Notes: generated from the sequence alone by a model not told the origin. A stretch of 52,766 nt of DNA from Patescibacteria group bacterium (GCA_018818425.1 JAHISB010000005.1:1-52766); one strand, 5' to 3'. Numbered from the stretch's first letter, positions 7,307 to 13,951 are shown. Program-made: numbers and translations.

Positions 7307-7390
7307 CTACCTTGCCAACGCAATATAAATAATAATCCAAATAATGGCTGGGTTAACGGAAAATAACTGATTTTTTATTATGGTAGTCAT
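7307..7390 (-). CDS. Possible 27-aa hydrophobic leader peptide
   Basis: ATG at 7390 lies about five bases after the expected start of the transcript from 7402-7429, so it would be nearly leaderless. The peptide starts MTTIIKNQLFSV and continues with a hydrophobic run AIIWIIIYIALA, ending at TAG. The RNA over the same span is closed by GACTACC pairing with GGTAGTC at the stop codon. It could be a leader peptide, a membrane toxin-like peptide or chance. Confidence 0.25.
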   Translation of the reverse strand: MTTIIKNQLFSVNPAIIWIIIYIALAR

Positions 7391-7401
7391 ACTTAAGAAT
7401 G

Positions 7402-7429
7402 ATTATAGCAAAACTAAACAAGCTGTCAA
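7402..7429 (-). promoter_or_regulatory. Consensus sigma-70-type promoter of the 83-aa/32-aa unit
   Basis: TTGACA (7429-7424) and TATAAT (7407-7402), both perfect consensus on the - strand, are separated by 16 nt. The transcript would start near 7395 and include a long leader before the 83-aa gene. The leader holds a GC-rich hairpin at 7247-7274 (GCGCTGGCT/AGCCGGCGC). Confidence 0.85.
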
Positions 7430-7445
7430 ATTTAGTTTTGGGGAT

Positions 7446-7473
7446 AAAAAAAGGGAAGCAGAGTTGCTTCCCT
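7446..7473 (-). terminator. Strong terminator after the 159-aa gene
   Basis: On the - strand AGGGAAGCA-ACTC-TGCTTCCCT forms a perfect 9-bp stem with a 4-nt loop, followed by a run of T. It lies 23 nt after the stop of the 159-aa gene and separates it from the promoter of the next unit. Confidence 0.9.
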
Positions 7474-7495
7474 GAATTTTTGGCAGAACCTTAGT

Positions 7496-7975
7496 TTATT
7501 GTTTTAAAATTTTTGTCAACTCTTTAATCAGTTCAGAACTGCCTCTTGCGCCTGCCAATCCTTCAAGGATAGACGCGTAAAGCGGTTCCTGAAGTTCGAT
7601 TTCCGTCCTGCCCAACTCGGTTTCTCCATCAAACAGCAATATTCTCACCACGTTACTGGTTTTGCGCAGATCATCAATCCAGAAACTTTCCCCGCATTCA
7701 TCATGCTTCCACATTCTATTTTTCTTGCTCCGCCTTAACCAGAATTCACGGTCAAGGCCTAGGATTTTTCCTTCTCGCATAATCTCATATCTTTTGCACC
7801 CGCACGGGAGCGCAAGAATATGATGGGGAACGGCAAGGTATTTACCCTGCATTTTTTTGGCTGATTCTGCCAGTAACCAGATTAGTAAGTTTTGTCTATC
7901 GGTTAATGGCCTTGTTAAGATTGCCCTTAATGGCGATGGCGGGTCGGGGGCGAAATTCTTCTTGCACCAGAACAT
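7496..7975 (-). CDS. 159-aa Cys-rich protein downstream of the radical SAM gene, unknown
   Basis: ATG at 7975 follows AAGGAGG, giving a strong start. The protein begins MFWCKKNFAPDPP and has a central LPCGCKRYE, then KHDECGESFWIDD, so four or five Cys could bind a metal. The C-terminal half is a soluble alpha/beta-like segment (VVRILLFDGETELGRTEIEL). No known domain is recognised. It starts 18 nt after the RlmN-like gene and shares its promoter and the terminator at 7446-7473, which suggests a joint role, perhaps as partner or substrate carrier. That link is inference from the operon only. Confidence 0.65.
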   Translation of the reverse strand: MFWCKKNFAPDPPSPLRAILTRPLTDRQNLLIWLLAESAKKMQGKYLAVPHHILALPCGCKRYEIMREGKILGLDREFWLRRSKKNRMWKHDECGESFWIDDLRKTSNVVRILLFDGETELGRTEIELQEPLYASILEGLAGARGSSELIKELTKILKQ

Positions 7976-7993
7976 TATATCCTCCTTTTCTAT

Positions 7994-8896
7994 TTATCTG
8001 AACTTTTGTGTTGTTGTTAAATCGGCAGCTAACTGAGGGCAAGTTACTATACCACACCCATTATTGCCGACATCATTAGTGCCTAAAGGAGCATGGTAAG
8101 CAACCTCGAACCCTTTTTGCTTTAAAGCTATAAACCATTTCCTAACCAAATCGCTTGAGGGAGGGCTAAACCCGGGCGCATTGCCGAATTTTGAGCCGAT
8201 ATTCACGGAGATGTGGAAATATTCGGCGGGAGTAAATATCTTCCCCAGCTCCTCTTCTCCCAGGCCGATTTTCCCGCGATGCTCCGGCTTAACCAGAAGG
8301 TCAAGATATAATTTTCTTCCGGTTATTGAATGAAATTCCCGCCCAATTTCAGCGATCCGACTCAAGGTGATAAGTTTGATGTTGCTTTTTACACTCGCCA
8401 TTCTCTCTTTGTCAGTAAATCCCAGCAAAGAGAATTGCAGGCCTAAATTATGTCTTGAAGCCGCTTGTAACAGCAGACTTATGCTTTGCCGGCAATTAAC
8501 CCCTGCCGAGGAAATTATCATTCTCACTGCCGGCCAGTTTTTTTCTAATAAAGCCATGGCTGATAAAACCTCGTTGATATTCAAAGTTGGTTCGCCGATC
8601 CCTAAAAAAGAAACGGCGAAAAACTCTGAATTATCAGGGCTGATACCCTGCCTGCCTACAGCCAGTTCAACCAGATTAAGCATTTCCCTGCTTAAAAGGG
8701 AGCGCTTAAAATCAATCTGGTTTGAACCGCACATATAGCAACGAACCCCGCAGCCTATTTGCGTTGGGATGCAAACAACCCAATGCTTATCCCGCAAGCT
8801 TCTGGTATTGTCGCTAAACTCAACGACATTGCCATCGCCTAATCTAACAACATACCTTTCATATTCGTTGCCATGTATTAGCTTGATTATCTGCAT
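7994..8896 (-). CDS. Divergent RlmN-like radical SAM protein
   Basis: The 300-aa protein has the RlmN-type radical SAM core: TQIGCGVRCYMC carries CxxxCxxC for the 4Fe-4S cluster near residue 50, FLGIGEPTLN matches the SAM-binding GMGEP.LN motif, and the end (GTNDVGNNGCG) resembles the RlmN C-terminal segment with the methyl-carrying Cys. RlmN methylates A2503 of 23S rRNA and some tRNAs. This copy is shorter than usual (about 340-390 aa) because the N-terminal accessory domain is missing. ATG at 8896 is chosen because AAGGAGG precedes it. Context with peptide-sized genes makes a changed substrate possible; rRNA methylation remains the default. Confidence 0.75.
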   Translation of the reverse strand: MQIIKLIHGNEYERYVVRLGDGNVVEFSDNTRSLRDKHWVVCIPTQIGCGVRCYMCGSNQIDFKRSLLSREMLNLVELAVGRQGISPDNSEFFAVSFLGIGEPTLNINEVLSAMALLEKNWPAVRMIISSAGVNCRQSISLLLQAASRHNLGLQFSLLGFTDKERMASVKSNIKLITLSRIAEIGREFHSITGRKLYLDLLVKPEHRGKIGLGEEELGKIFTPAEYFHISVNIGSKFGNAPGFSPPSSDLVRKWFIALKQKGFEVAYHAPLGTNDVGNNGCGIVTCPQLAADLTTTQKFR

Positions 8897-8921
8897 TGGA
8901 TGCCTCCTTACCTCCCGATTT

Positions 8922-8950
8922 ATATTATGTATCTCATGTATCATTGACAA
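8922..8950 (-). promoter_or_regulatory. Promoter of the RlmN-like operon
   Basis: TTGTCA (8950-8945) and TAATAT (8927-8922) on the - strand are 17 nt apart. The leader to the ATG at 8896 is short and contains two purine-rich ribosome-binding stretches, GGGAGG and AAGGAGG. Confidence 0.65.
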
Positions 8951-8971
8951 AGAACAAAAATTTTGATATCA

Positions 8972-9053
8972 ATACAAAAAGCGGTGTGAGCGCAATAACT
9001 CAATCTGTCCTTGCCGGGATTTATTGAATAAAAGCTTATGCCGCTTTTTGTAT
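8972..9053. ncRNA. 82-bp inverted-repeat element, candidate structured RNA or bidirectional terminator
   Basis: ATACAAAAAGCGG (8972-8984) pairs exactly with CCGCTTTTTGTAT (9041-9053). Inside, CAATAA (8993-8998) pairs with TTATTG (9021-9026). Either strand ends in GC followed by TTTTT, so it could terminate both ways. The large structured loop is more than a terminator needs. Confidence 0.45.
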
Positions 9054-9081
9054 ATTTTAAACTTGCTGATTTGTAAAGGTA

Positions 9082-9117
9082 GGGAGGAGCTTTAAAAAAG
9101 TTCTCAAAGCTCGTCCC
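9082..9117 (-). terminator. Hairpin after the 54-aa gene
   Basis: GGGACGAGCTTT on the - strand pairs with AAAGCTCCTCCC, 12 bp with one mismatch, around a 12-nt T-rich loop. It starts 12 nt after the stop codon of the 54-aa gene. There is no U-run directly after it, so processing or stabilising roles are as likely as termination. Confidence 0.45.
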
Positions 9118-9128
9118 TTGTATCATTG

Positions 9129-9293
9129 TTACCAATGAACTCGCATTACTTGTTCATAATGTTCGCCATAATCGACAACAACTGGCTCTCTTTTTCCCTC
9201 TGGAGTGATAGCAGTCTCGATAGGACTCTGGTCTCCATTTGTAGAACCTTCTGGTTGATCGTTTTTTTCGGCGTCCTCTGCTTCATGACACAT
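9129..9293 (-). CDS. 54-aa acidic peptide, unknown
   Basis: ATG at 9293 is preceded by AAGGAGGAATCATA, a strong ribosome site. The peptide starts MCHEAEDAEKNDQPEGS and ends VVDYGEHYEQVMRVHW. The first half is acidic and polar, like a leader region, and the end is aromatic and basic. There is a single Cys at position 2. It has its own promoter at 9637-9665 and a leader of about 340 nt with an attenuator-like structure. I do not recognise the family. It is encoded just upstream of a radical SAM gene, so a precursor-peptide role is worth testing, but nothing in the sequence proves it. Confidence 0.55.
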   Translation of the reverse strand: MCHEAEDAEKNDQPEGSTNGDQSPIETAITPEGKREPVVVDYGEHYEQVMRVHW

Positions 9294-9636
9294 TATGATT
9301 CCTCCTTGAATTTTGATTTTTTATTTGTCCAGAAATTTTTATCTCCAATTAATTTAGAAATAAACATTTTTGGATAAATATAATTTTATTGAATCTTCCT
9401 TAATTAACGATACACGATATACGATTTGCGAAAGCGATCAGCGACAATCAAAAAAGCCACCTATCTGGTGGTCTATCTATGATTATATTTTATATACTTA
9501 ATCGAGTCTGACTCGATAAACCACCAGATTAGCTAGCTAAAAAAGTAAAAAAACCAAAAAGCTTGATTTTGGATGATAATCTGACTCTGAATGTTGATTT
9601 CTTGACTAATCATAGTGGTTTTTTGAGATTGATATC
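9294..9636 (-). other. Long untranslated leader of the 54-aa gene
   Basis: About 340 nt between the promoter and the start codon hold no convincing gene. From 5' to 3' on the - strand it contains an A/T-rich start, the attenuator-like structure (9449-9529), a short word repeat (CGATACACGATATACG on the + strand, 9408-9424), then an AT-rich tail with the ribosome site. Confidence 0.5.
9449..9529 (-). promoter_or_regulatory. Attenuator-like switch with two competing stems
   Basis: On the - strand ATCTGGTGGT (9529-9520) pairs with ACCACCAGAT (9472-9463), enclosing a smaller hairpin ATCGAGT-CAG-ACTCGAT (9517-9501). The second arm can instead form CCACC-AGATA-GGTGG (9471-9457), followed by CTTTTTT, a short terminator. 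The two stems cannot coexist, as in transcription attenuators. The ligand or signal is unknown, and no standard riboswitch or T-box consensus was recognised. Confidence 0.45.
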
Positions 9637-9665
9637 ATCTTAGCAAATACTAAAATTGTTGTCAA
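9637..9665 (-). promoter_or_regulatory. Promoter of the 54-aa gene
   Basis: TTGACA (9665-9660) and TAAGAT (9642-9637) on the - strand are 17 nt apart. It lies just after the ndk terminator, so the small gene has its own transcription unit. Confidence 0.75.
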
Positions 9666-9695
9666 ATTTTAGATTTGTGGATAAAACTATTATTG

Positions 9696-9732
9696 AAAAA
9701 AACGGCTCCGGTTCCTGAAAGGAGCCAGAGCC
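9696..9732 (-). terminator. Rho-independent terminator of ndk
   Basis: On the - strand GGCTCTGGCTCCT pairs with AGGAACCGGAGCC (13 bp with two wobble pairs), followed by seven T. It lies 43 nt after the ndk stop codon. Confidence 0.9.
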
Positions 9733-9774
9733 ATTATATATCCTGTATTCTACTTTTATTATAACTCCCTTCTG

Positions 9775-10374
9775 TTACTCAAACATAATATTTTCATCAG
9801 CTCGTTTATAATCATGAATTTCGTTTTGGCGGAACCAGAGCTGTTCTTCAAACTCAGCTTCTTTTATTGAACCAGAGGCATGGATCATATTCTTGACTGT
9901 GCGTTTACTCATATTGGCTAAAATCGGGGAATCTAAAGAATAATCGCCGCGAATAGTGCCGGGGTCGGCAAAGCGGGGCAGAGTGTTGCCAATCATCATC
10001 CTCACTGCGTCAACCGCATGTATGCCTTGTAATAGTACCGCTACCACCGGACCGGAACTTAAAAAATCCATATTCCACTTGCGAACAAATTGGCCAATTT
10101 TGTAAGGACTTTTTGTTCCAAGTTCCTCGCGTGGATCCTTCCCATATTCCTCGTAAGTTTTTAAGGTCTTATGGCCAATGGCAATTAAATAATCCTTATC
10201 ATTAGGATAATGCCTGGCCACCAGTTTTTTATCGACCCAAACCATCTTTAAAGCTATAATTTTAAAGCCAACTTTCTCAAAACGGGATAAAATTTCTCCA
10301 ATCAACCCGCGTTTAATTGTATCGGGTTTTAATAAAATAACAGTTTTTTCTTTTTTTGGATCTGTCTTCTTCAT
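9775..10374 (-). CDS. ndk: Nucleoside diphosphate kinase
   Basis: Ndk transfers phosphate between nucleoside tri- and diphosphates through a phospho-His, in the cytoplasm. The 199-aa protein starts TVILLKPDTIKRGLIGEILS, the canonical family opening with the substrate Lys. GNTLPRFADPGTIRGDYS carries the nucleotide-binding Arg and the conserved Gly-Asp turn. The active-site His is in KNMIHASGS near residue 163. Typical bacterial Ndk has about 140 aa; here an insertion between the two halves (KDYLIAIGHKTLKTYEEYG, and the following charged stretch) lengthens it. It is monocistronic with its own terminator. Confidence 0.93.
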   Translation of the reverse strand: MKKTDPKKEKTVILLKPDTIKRGLIGEILSRFEKVGFKIIALKMVWVDKKLVARHYPNDKDYLIAIGHKTLKTYEEYGKDPREELGTKSPYKIGQFVRKWNMDFLSSGPVVAVLLQGIHAVDAVRMMIGNTLPRFADPGTIRGDYSLDSPILANMSKRTVKNMIHASGSIKEAEFEEQLWFRQNEIHDYKRADENIMFE

Positions 10375-10460
10375 AATGCTATAAATTAATTATACTATAG
10401 AACTTATCAAACTTATTAACCTTAGATGGTCGCCATCCGGAGATGGCTCCAAACGGAGAG

Positions 10461-10506
10461 TGACCTAATTACCTGATCGCCTGATCGCCTAATTAACTCA
10501 ATTAAC
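10461..10506. repeat. Word repeat (CCTAATTACCTGATCG)
   Basis: Tandem drifting words CCTAATTACC, TGATCGCC, TGATCGCC and TAATTAACTC end at the stop codon of the response regulator. Closely similar words occur at 36208-36238, upstream of ftsA. Confidence 0.5.
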
Positions 10507-10887
10507 CTACTTAAGATACTCTTTTACTTTTTCAACAACTTGAGCAGGAGTCATATTGGCTTTGACTAAATAACCCACTGCGCCCAGGGCTTTGCCTTTT
10601 TTAATATCTTCGTCCTGGCCCAGGTTGGTTAAAAGAACTACGGGCACGTCTTTAAGCTTGCTGTCTTCCTTTAATTTGCTCAAAACCGAAAAGCCGTCCA
10701 GTTTAGGCATAATAATGTCTAAAAGGATTATGTCCGGCTTGTCTTCCGTGGCCATTTTTAGGCCGGTTTCTCCGTCGAAAGCAACGCTAATATTATAGCC
10801 CCCGTTTTTAAACTTTGTTTCGTACATCGTGACCAGGGCCTCTTCATCTTCGATTAAAAGAATTTTATGGTTTTTAGTGTCAGTCAT
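10507..10887 (-). CDS. Single-domain response regulator (CheY-like)
   Basis: The 126-aa protein is a lone receiver domain. The acidic pair is in ILLIEDEEAL, the phospho-acceptor Asp in PDIILLDIIMPKLDG near residue 58, the conserved Thr in VVLLTNLG and the Lys in GYLVKANMTP. There is no output domain, so it must act by protein contact, like CheY or as a phosphorelay shuttle. No histidine kinase is encoded in this window. In Patescibacteria such stand-alone regulators are often found near type IV pilus or competence genes, and here split comEC genes lie upstream. The start MTDTKNHKIL is the only Met at a suitable place. Confidence 0.9.
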   Translation of the reverse strand: MTDTKNHKILLIEDEEALVTMYETKFKNGGYNISVAFDGETGLKMATEDKPDIILLDIIMPKLDGFSVLSKLKEDSKLKDVPVVLLTNLGQDEDIKKGKALGAVGYLVKANMTPAQVVEKVKEYLK

Positions 10888-10990
10888 ATTGTTCTTTTGA
10901 TAAATAGCCCCACAAGCGGGGTTGAATTTATTGTTGAATTTATTATAGAAAAGGTGGATTAAAAAATCAAGGCCTGGCCGCTGTTAATAA

Positions 10991-11113
10991 ATCCCGCACC
11001 ACGGCCTAACCCAGCACCATTTGGTGCTTGGACTAATAGCCGTGATAGGTATATTTTGTCTACAGACTTTTTTCTAACCATAAGCTTATGCTTATGGTTT
11101 TGTGGTGCGGGAT
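10991..11113. repeat. Nested palindromes forming a three-way junction (REP-like)
   Basis: The outer arms ATCCCGCACCAC (10991-11002) and GTGGTGCGGGAT (11102-11113) are exact complements. Inside, CACGGC/GCCGTG (11000-11005, 11039-11044) encloses AGCACCA-TT-TGGTGCT (11013-11028). A second hairpin, AACCATAAGC/GCTTATGGTT, spans 11076-11099. The right arm reaches into the last codons of the metallo-hydrolase gene. The ATCCCGCACC core recurs at 51698-51739. Confidence 0.7.
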
Positions 11114-11952
11114 AAAATCTCCTGGCCATCGCTTTCTAATAGAATATCCCCGTTTAAATCGTTGCGAAAAATTTTAGCGCTATATCTTTCCAGTTTGAAT
11201 AAAGTGCGCAGCGAAGGATGGCCGAACTTATTGCCTTCTCCCACCTGAATTATAGCATATTCCGGCAAAACCTGCTGGAGAAAATTTTCCGAAGATGAAG
11301 TATTGCTGCCATGATGACCGACTTTAATTACATTGGATTGTAGATCGAAGATTGAAGATCGAAGAATTTCCTCTTCGCCCTCTTCTTCTAAATCGCCGGT
11401 AAACAAAACTTTGATGTCATTATAAATCAATTGAACTACAACCGAGGTATTATTTAGATTATCGACCTTAACATTGGTAAAATCCTCAAATGGGAAAATA
11501 ACCTTTAACTTAACTTCGGCAAAAACAAATTCCTGGCCGGCCAAGGCGATTTTTACGGGAATTTCTTTTTCTTTGATAAGGCCTAGCCACTCCTCGTAGG
11601 CATCGGTTGAGTGAAGTACGCCGCTATAAAGAATTTGCTTGACCTGGTATCTTTTAAGAACTTCGACCAGGCCGAAAAGATGGTCGTCGTGCGGATGAGT
11701 TAAAATCATTAAATCGATTGTTTTATCGTAAAAAGGCAGAGTCTGTCCCAGTTTGGTGATAAAGGCATTATCCGGACCGCCGTCTATAACTATATTTTGA
11801 TGACTGGGCGTACGGATTAAAATACCATCGCCCTGGCCAACATCAAAAAAATATATCTTTAAATCCCCTTCTGTGCCTGATTGATAGGTAACAAATAAAA
11901 GGATGGCTAAAACAATCAGCAGTCCGAGGGAAATTTTTAGGAGTTTTTTCAT
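11092..11952 (-). CDS. ComEC C-terminal-type metallo-beta-lactamase protein, membrane anchored
   Basis: The 286-aa protein corresponds to the separate nuclease-like C-terminal domain of ComEC/Rec2. After an N-terminal membrane segment (LLKISLGLLIVLAILLFV), it shows FFDVGQGDGILIRTP, then the metal motif THPHDDHLFG (HxHxDH form), VLFTGDLEEEGE and KVGHHGSNTSS, all typical of ComEC-like hydrolases. It may degrade the non-transforming DNA strand during uptake. ATG at 11952 (MKKLLK) is chosen; the longer frame to 12009 is encoded by a low-complexity repeat. The channel part of ComEC is a separate gene, with a four-helix-bundle gene between them. Confidence 0.85.
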   Translation of the reverse strand: MKKLLKISLGLLIVLAILLFVTYQSGTEGDLKIYFFDVGQGDGILIRTPSHQNIVIDGGPDNAFITKLGQTLPFYDKTIDLMILTHPHDDHLFGLVEVLKRYQVKQILYSGVLHSTDAYEEWLGLIKEKEIPVKIALAGQEFVFAEVKLKVIFPFEDFTNVKVDNLNNTSVVVQLIYNDIKVLFTGDLEEEGEEEILRSSIFDLQSNVIKVGHHGSNTSSSENFLQQVLPEYAIIQVGEGNKFGHPSLRTLFKLERYSAKIFRNDLNGDILLESDGQEILSRTTKP

Positions 11953-11981
11953 AAAAATTAAAAATCTCAAATCAAAAGAGA

Positions 11982-12400
11982 CAAGAACCAAACAAATTAA
12001 AAATCGCAAATCAAAAATCTCTTAACTGTTAAATTTACTAATTATCGATGTGAATATATAAATAAATTCTTTAGCTTCTTTTATCAAACTATTCATTTCG
12101 GGGCCAAAGGGCTGGTTATTGCTGTTTAATAAATTTAACCAATAAATTGTCTCTTTTGCTTCTTTCCTAGATATTTTCAACCTATATACAAAATCTTTTT
12201 TACCTAGTGCTTCATTTGCTTCTCTATAATTCGCGCCTATAGAAGTTGCTGATCTAATTAGTTGTTTTTTTATTTCAATATTTTGAATATTGTTAGAAAT
12301 TCTATTAATCATATCTATTACGTTAGTAGCAAAAGTTAATGTTCTTTCTTCTAAATCAAATTTTTGATTTTTTTGATTTTGGTTCTTGTTTGGTTCTTTT
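11982..12400. repeat. Inverted low-complexity arms enclosing the four-helix-bundle gene
   Basis: The left arm (11982-12023) reads CAAGAACCAAACAAATTAA, followed by ATCAAAAATC-type words. The right arm (12352-12400) is the imperfect reverse complement, with TTTTTGATTTTTTTGATTTT and then TTGTTTGGTTCTTTT. The 13-nt core AAGAACCAAACAA is exact in both. A gene-less copy of the family lies at 30533-30652. Confidence 0.6.
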
Positions 12401-12429
12401 CTATTTGGTACTTGGTTATTTTCTTGCAT
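12022..12429 (-). CDS. Four-helix-bundle protein (23S rRNA intervening-sequence type)
   Basis: The 135-aa protein matches the IVS-type four-helix-bundle family (TIGR02436-like): FDLEERTLTFA, IKKQLIRSATSIGANYREAN, and the final helices with EAKETIYWLNLL and KEAKEFIYIF. These proteins were first found inside intervening sequences of 23S rRNA and also stand alone; their function is unknown. The first 22 residues (QENNQVPNRKEPNKNQNQKN) are not family sequence but a translation of the right word-repeat arm. It overlaps comEC by 14 nt and is followed by the metallo-hydrolase. The position between two halves of a competence protein suggests insertion. Confidence 0.85.
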   Translation of the reverse strand: MQENNQVPNRKEPNKNQNQKNQKFDLEERTLTFATNVIDMINRISNNIQNIEIKKQLIRSATSIGANYREANEALGKKDFVYRLKISRKEAKETIYWLNLLNSNNQPFGPEMNSLIKEAKEFIYIFTSIISKFNS

Positions 12430-13951
12430 AATTTTTTTGATTAACTTTATTAATTTGTTGATTCTTAAATACTAAAAATCCGATTATAATGTACCCTCCG
12501 ACCATAAAAACCCAATGAAAATTTGGAACAGGAACTGACGCCCATGATAGATTTCCAAGAATCTCTGCCAGCTTCAAAACATAAGTGAGAATCACCCACG
12601 ATACATAACCAATGGCCTGGCCCAAAGGTACCCAGATTAAACCAAAAACCACCGCTAAAAATCCGACTGCCATATTTATGGGAATCAAGGGCAAAATTAA
12701 CAAATTGGCAAACGGCGCTAAAAACGAAAATCTGCCGAACTGGAATAAAATCAGCGGGGTGGTGAGAACTATGGCCGATAAAGTGGTAGTCATTGATTCT
12801 CTGATTTCAAAAAAGGCCGGCAGCCACTTGGTGTATTCTTTCAGAACCGGAACAAAATAAATCAGGCCGATGGTGGCTAAAAACGAAAGCTGAAAGCCGG
12901 CGTCCCAGATTAAAACTTTAGGATTAAATAAAAGCATCAGCAGACAGACGATGGCTAAAGTATTATGCATCTTGGCAGCCCGGCCGACTGTGGTAGCAAC
13001 CAAAGCCACAACTCCCATAACGCCCGCTCTGATGATGGAAGCCGGCGAACCGGTGATTATCACAAAAAAAACAATGCCCAAGACAATCAAAAAGAATGCT
13101 TTTTTTCTGGAAAGTCCAAAACTGATAAAAAGATTGGAAAGCATGACTGCGATTATGGTGATGTTATAGCCCGATACGGCGATGATATGAGTGACGCCAG
13201 TGCGATTAAAATTTTCTAAAATATTCTGCGGCATGCCTTTTTTAGCTCCCCATAATAAACCGCCCAAAAACGATGCCTGCGGTTCGGGTAAAATTTGGCT
13301 GACTGCGGCTACTACTTTGGCTTTGATTTTAAAAACTGCGGCTTTAAAAAAATTACCCTGGCCCGAATCAATTAATTCAATCTGGCCGTGATAGCAGATT
13401 GAATAGATGCTGGAATTAGCAAGATACTTATCGTACCTAAAATCTTCTATGGGTTCCGGCTCTGTTAAAGCACAGGTAATTTCCAACACATCGCCATATT
13501 GATATTGAGGAAACAATCCTGCCCTGACTAATACATTTCCATGAATTTTTTTCCATTGACTTTCCGACAGGCCTTGAGTCTGGCGAGAAACGACTTTATA
13601 TTTCACATGATCCTTTCTCACATCCGGCTCGTCAACAATAATTCCTTGGAAGGTGATTGACTGGCGTTCAGAAAATTCTGCTTCGGCCGGATTGTTATAA
13701 TAAGCAATGTGATTTTCGCTGATGATTGGAGTTGATAATTGATATCTGATAATTCCCAAACACAAAAAAACCAGGCACCAGCCAATGGCTCTGATTAAAG
13801 TTCGTTTTTTGGTAATAATAGTTATCGCGACTCCGCTGATGATGCCGAGGTATAAAAATAAATACGGCAAGGCAAAAAATGAGGCTATGGCCGCGCCAAT
13901 GATAAAAGATAAACAAACATAAAAAATTATTTGTGATTTTCTAATTTTCAT
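12416..13951 (-). CDS. comEC: ComEC/Rec2 competence channel, without the C-terminal hydrolase
   Basis: ComEC forms the inner-membrane channel for single-stranded DNA uptake. The 511-aa protein has two N-terminal membrane helices, an OB-like extracellular region (ITFQGIIVDEPDVRKDHVKY) and then the competence domain, marked by GGLLWGAKKGMPQ, GVTHIIAVSGYNITIIAVML and GSPASIIRAGVMG, with many membrane segments. Full-length ComEC (about 700-800 aa) ends in a metallo-beta-lactamase domain; here that part is the separate gene at 11092-11952. ATG at 13951 overlaps the transposase gene end by 11 nt. DNA uptake together with the response regulator and pilin-like proteins is plausible. Confidence 0.9.
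   Translation of the reverse strand: MKIRKSQIIFYVCLSFIIGAAIASFFALPYLFLYLGIISGVAITIITKKRTLIRAIGWCLVFLCLGIIRYQLSTPIISENHIAYYNNPAEAEFSERQSITFQGIIVDEPDVRKDHVKYKVVSRQTQGLSESQWKKIHGNVLVRAGLFPQYQYGDVLEITCALTEPEPIEDFRYDKYLANSSIYSICYHGQIELIDSGQGNFFKAAVFKIKAKVVAAVSQILPEPQASFLGGLLWGAKKGMPQNILENFNRTGVTHIIAVSGYNITIIAVMLSNLFISFGLSRKKAFFLIVLGIVFFVIITGSPASIIRAGVMGVVALVATTVGRAAKMHNTLAIVCLLMLLFNPKVLIWDAGFQLSFLATIGLIYFVPVLKEYTKWLPAFFEIRESMTTTLSAIVLTTPLILFQFGRFSFLAPFANLLILPLIPINMAVGFLAVVFGLIWVPLGQAIGYVSWVILTYVLKLAEILGNLSWASVPVPNFHWVFMVGGYIIIGFLVFKNQQINKVNQKNYARK

Noticed and set aside
9449-9529. T-box riboswitch
   Set aside because: GGTGG near the terminator is suggestive, but the conserved T-box sequence and the Stem I features are not seen.
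11953-12009. Longer N-terminus for the metallo-hydrolase
   Set aside because: The extra 19 residues are encoded by the word repeat, and the natural signal-helix start is MKKLLK at 11952.
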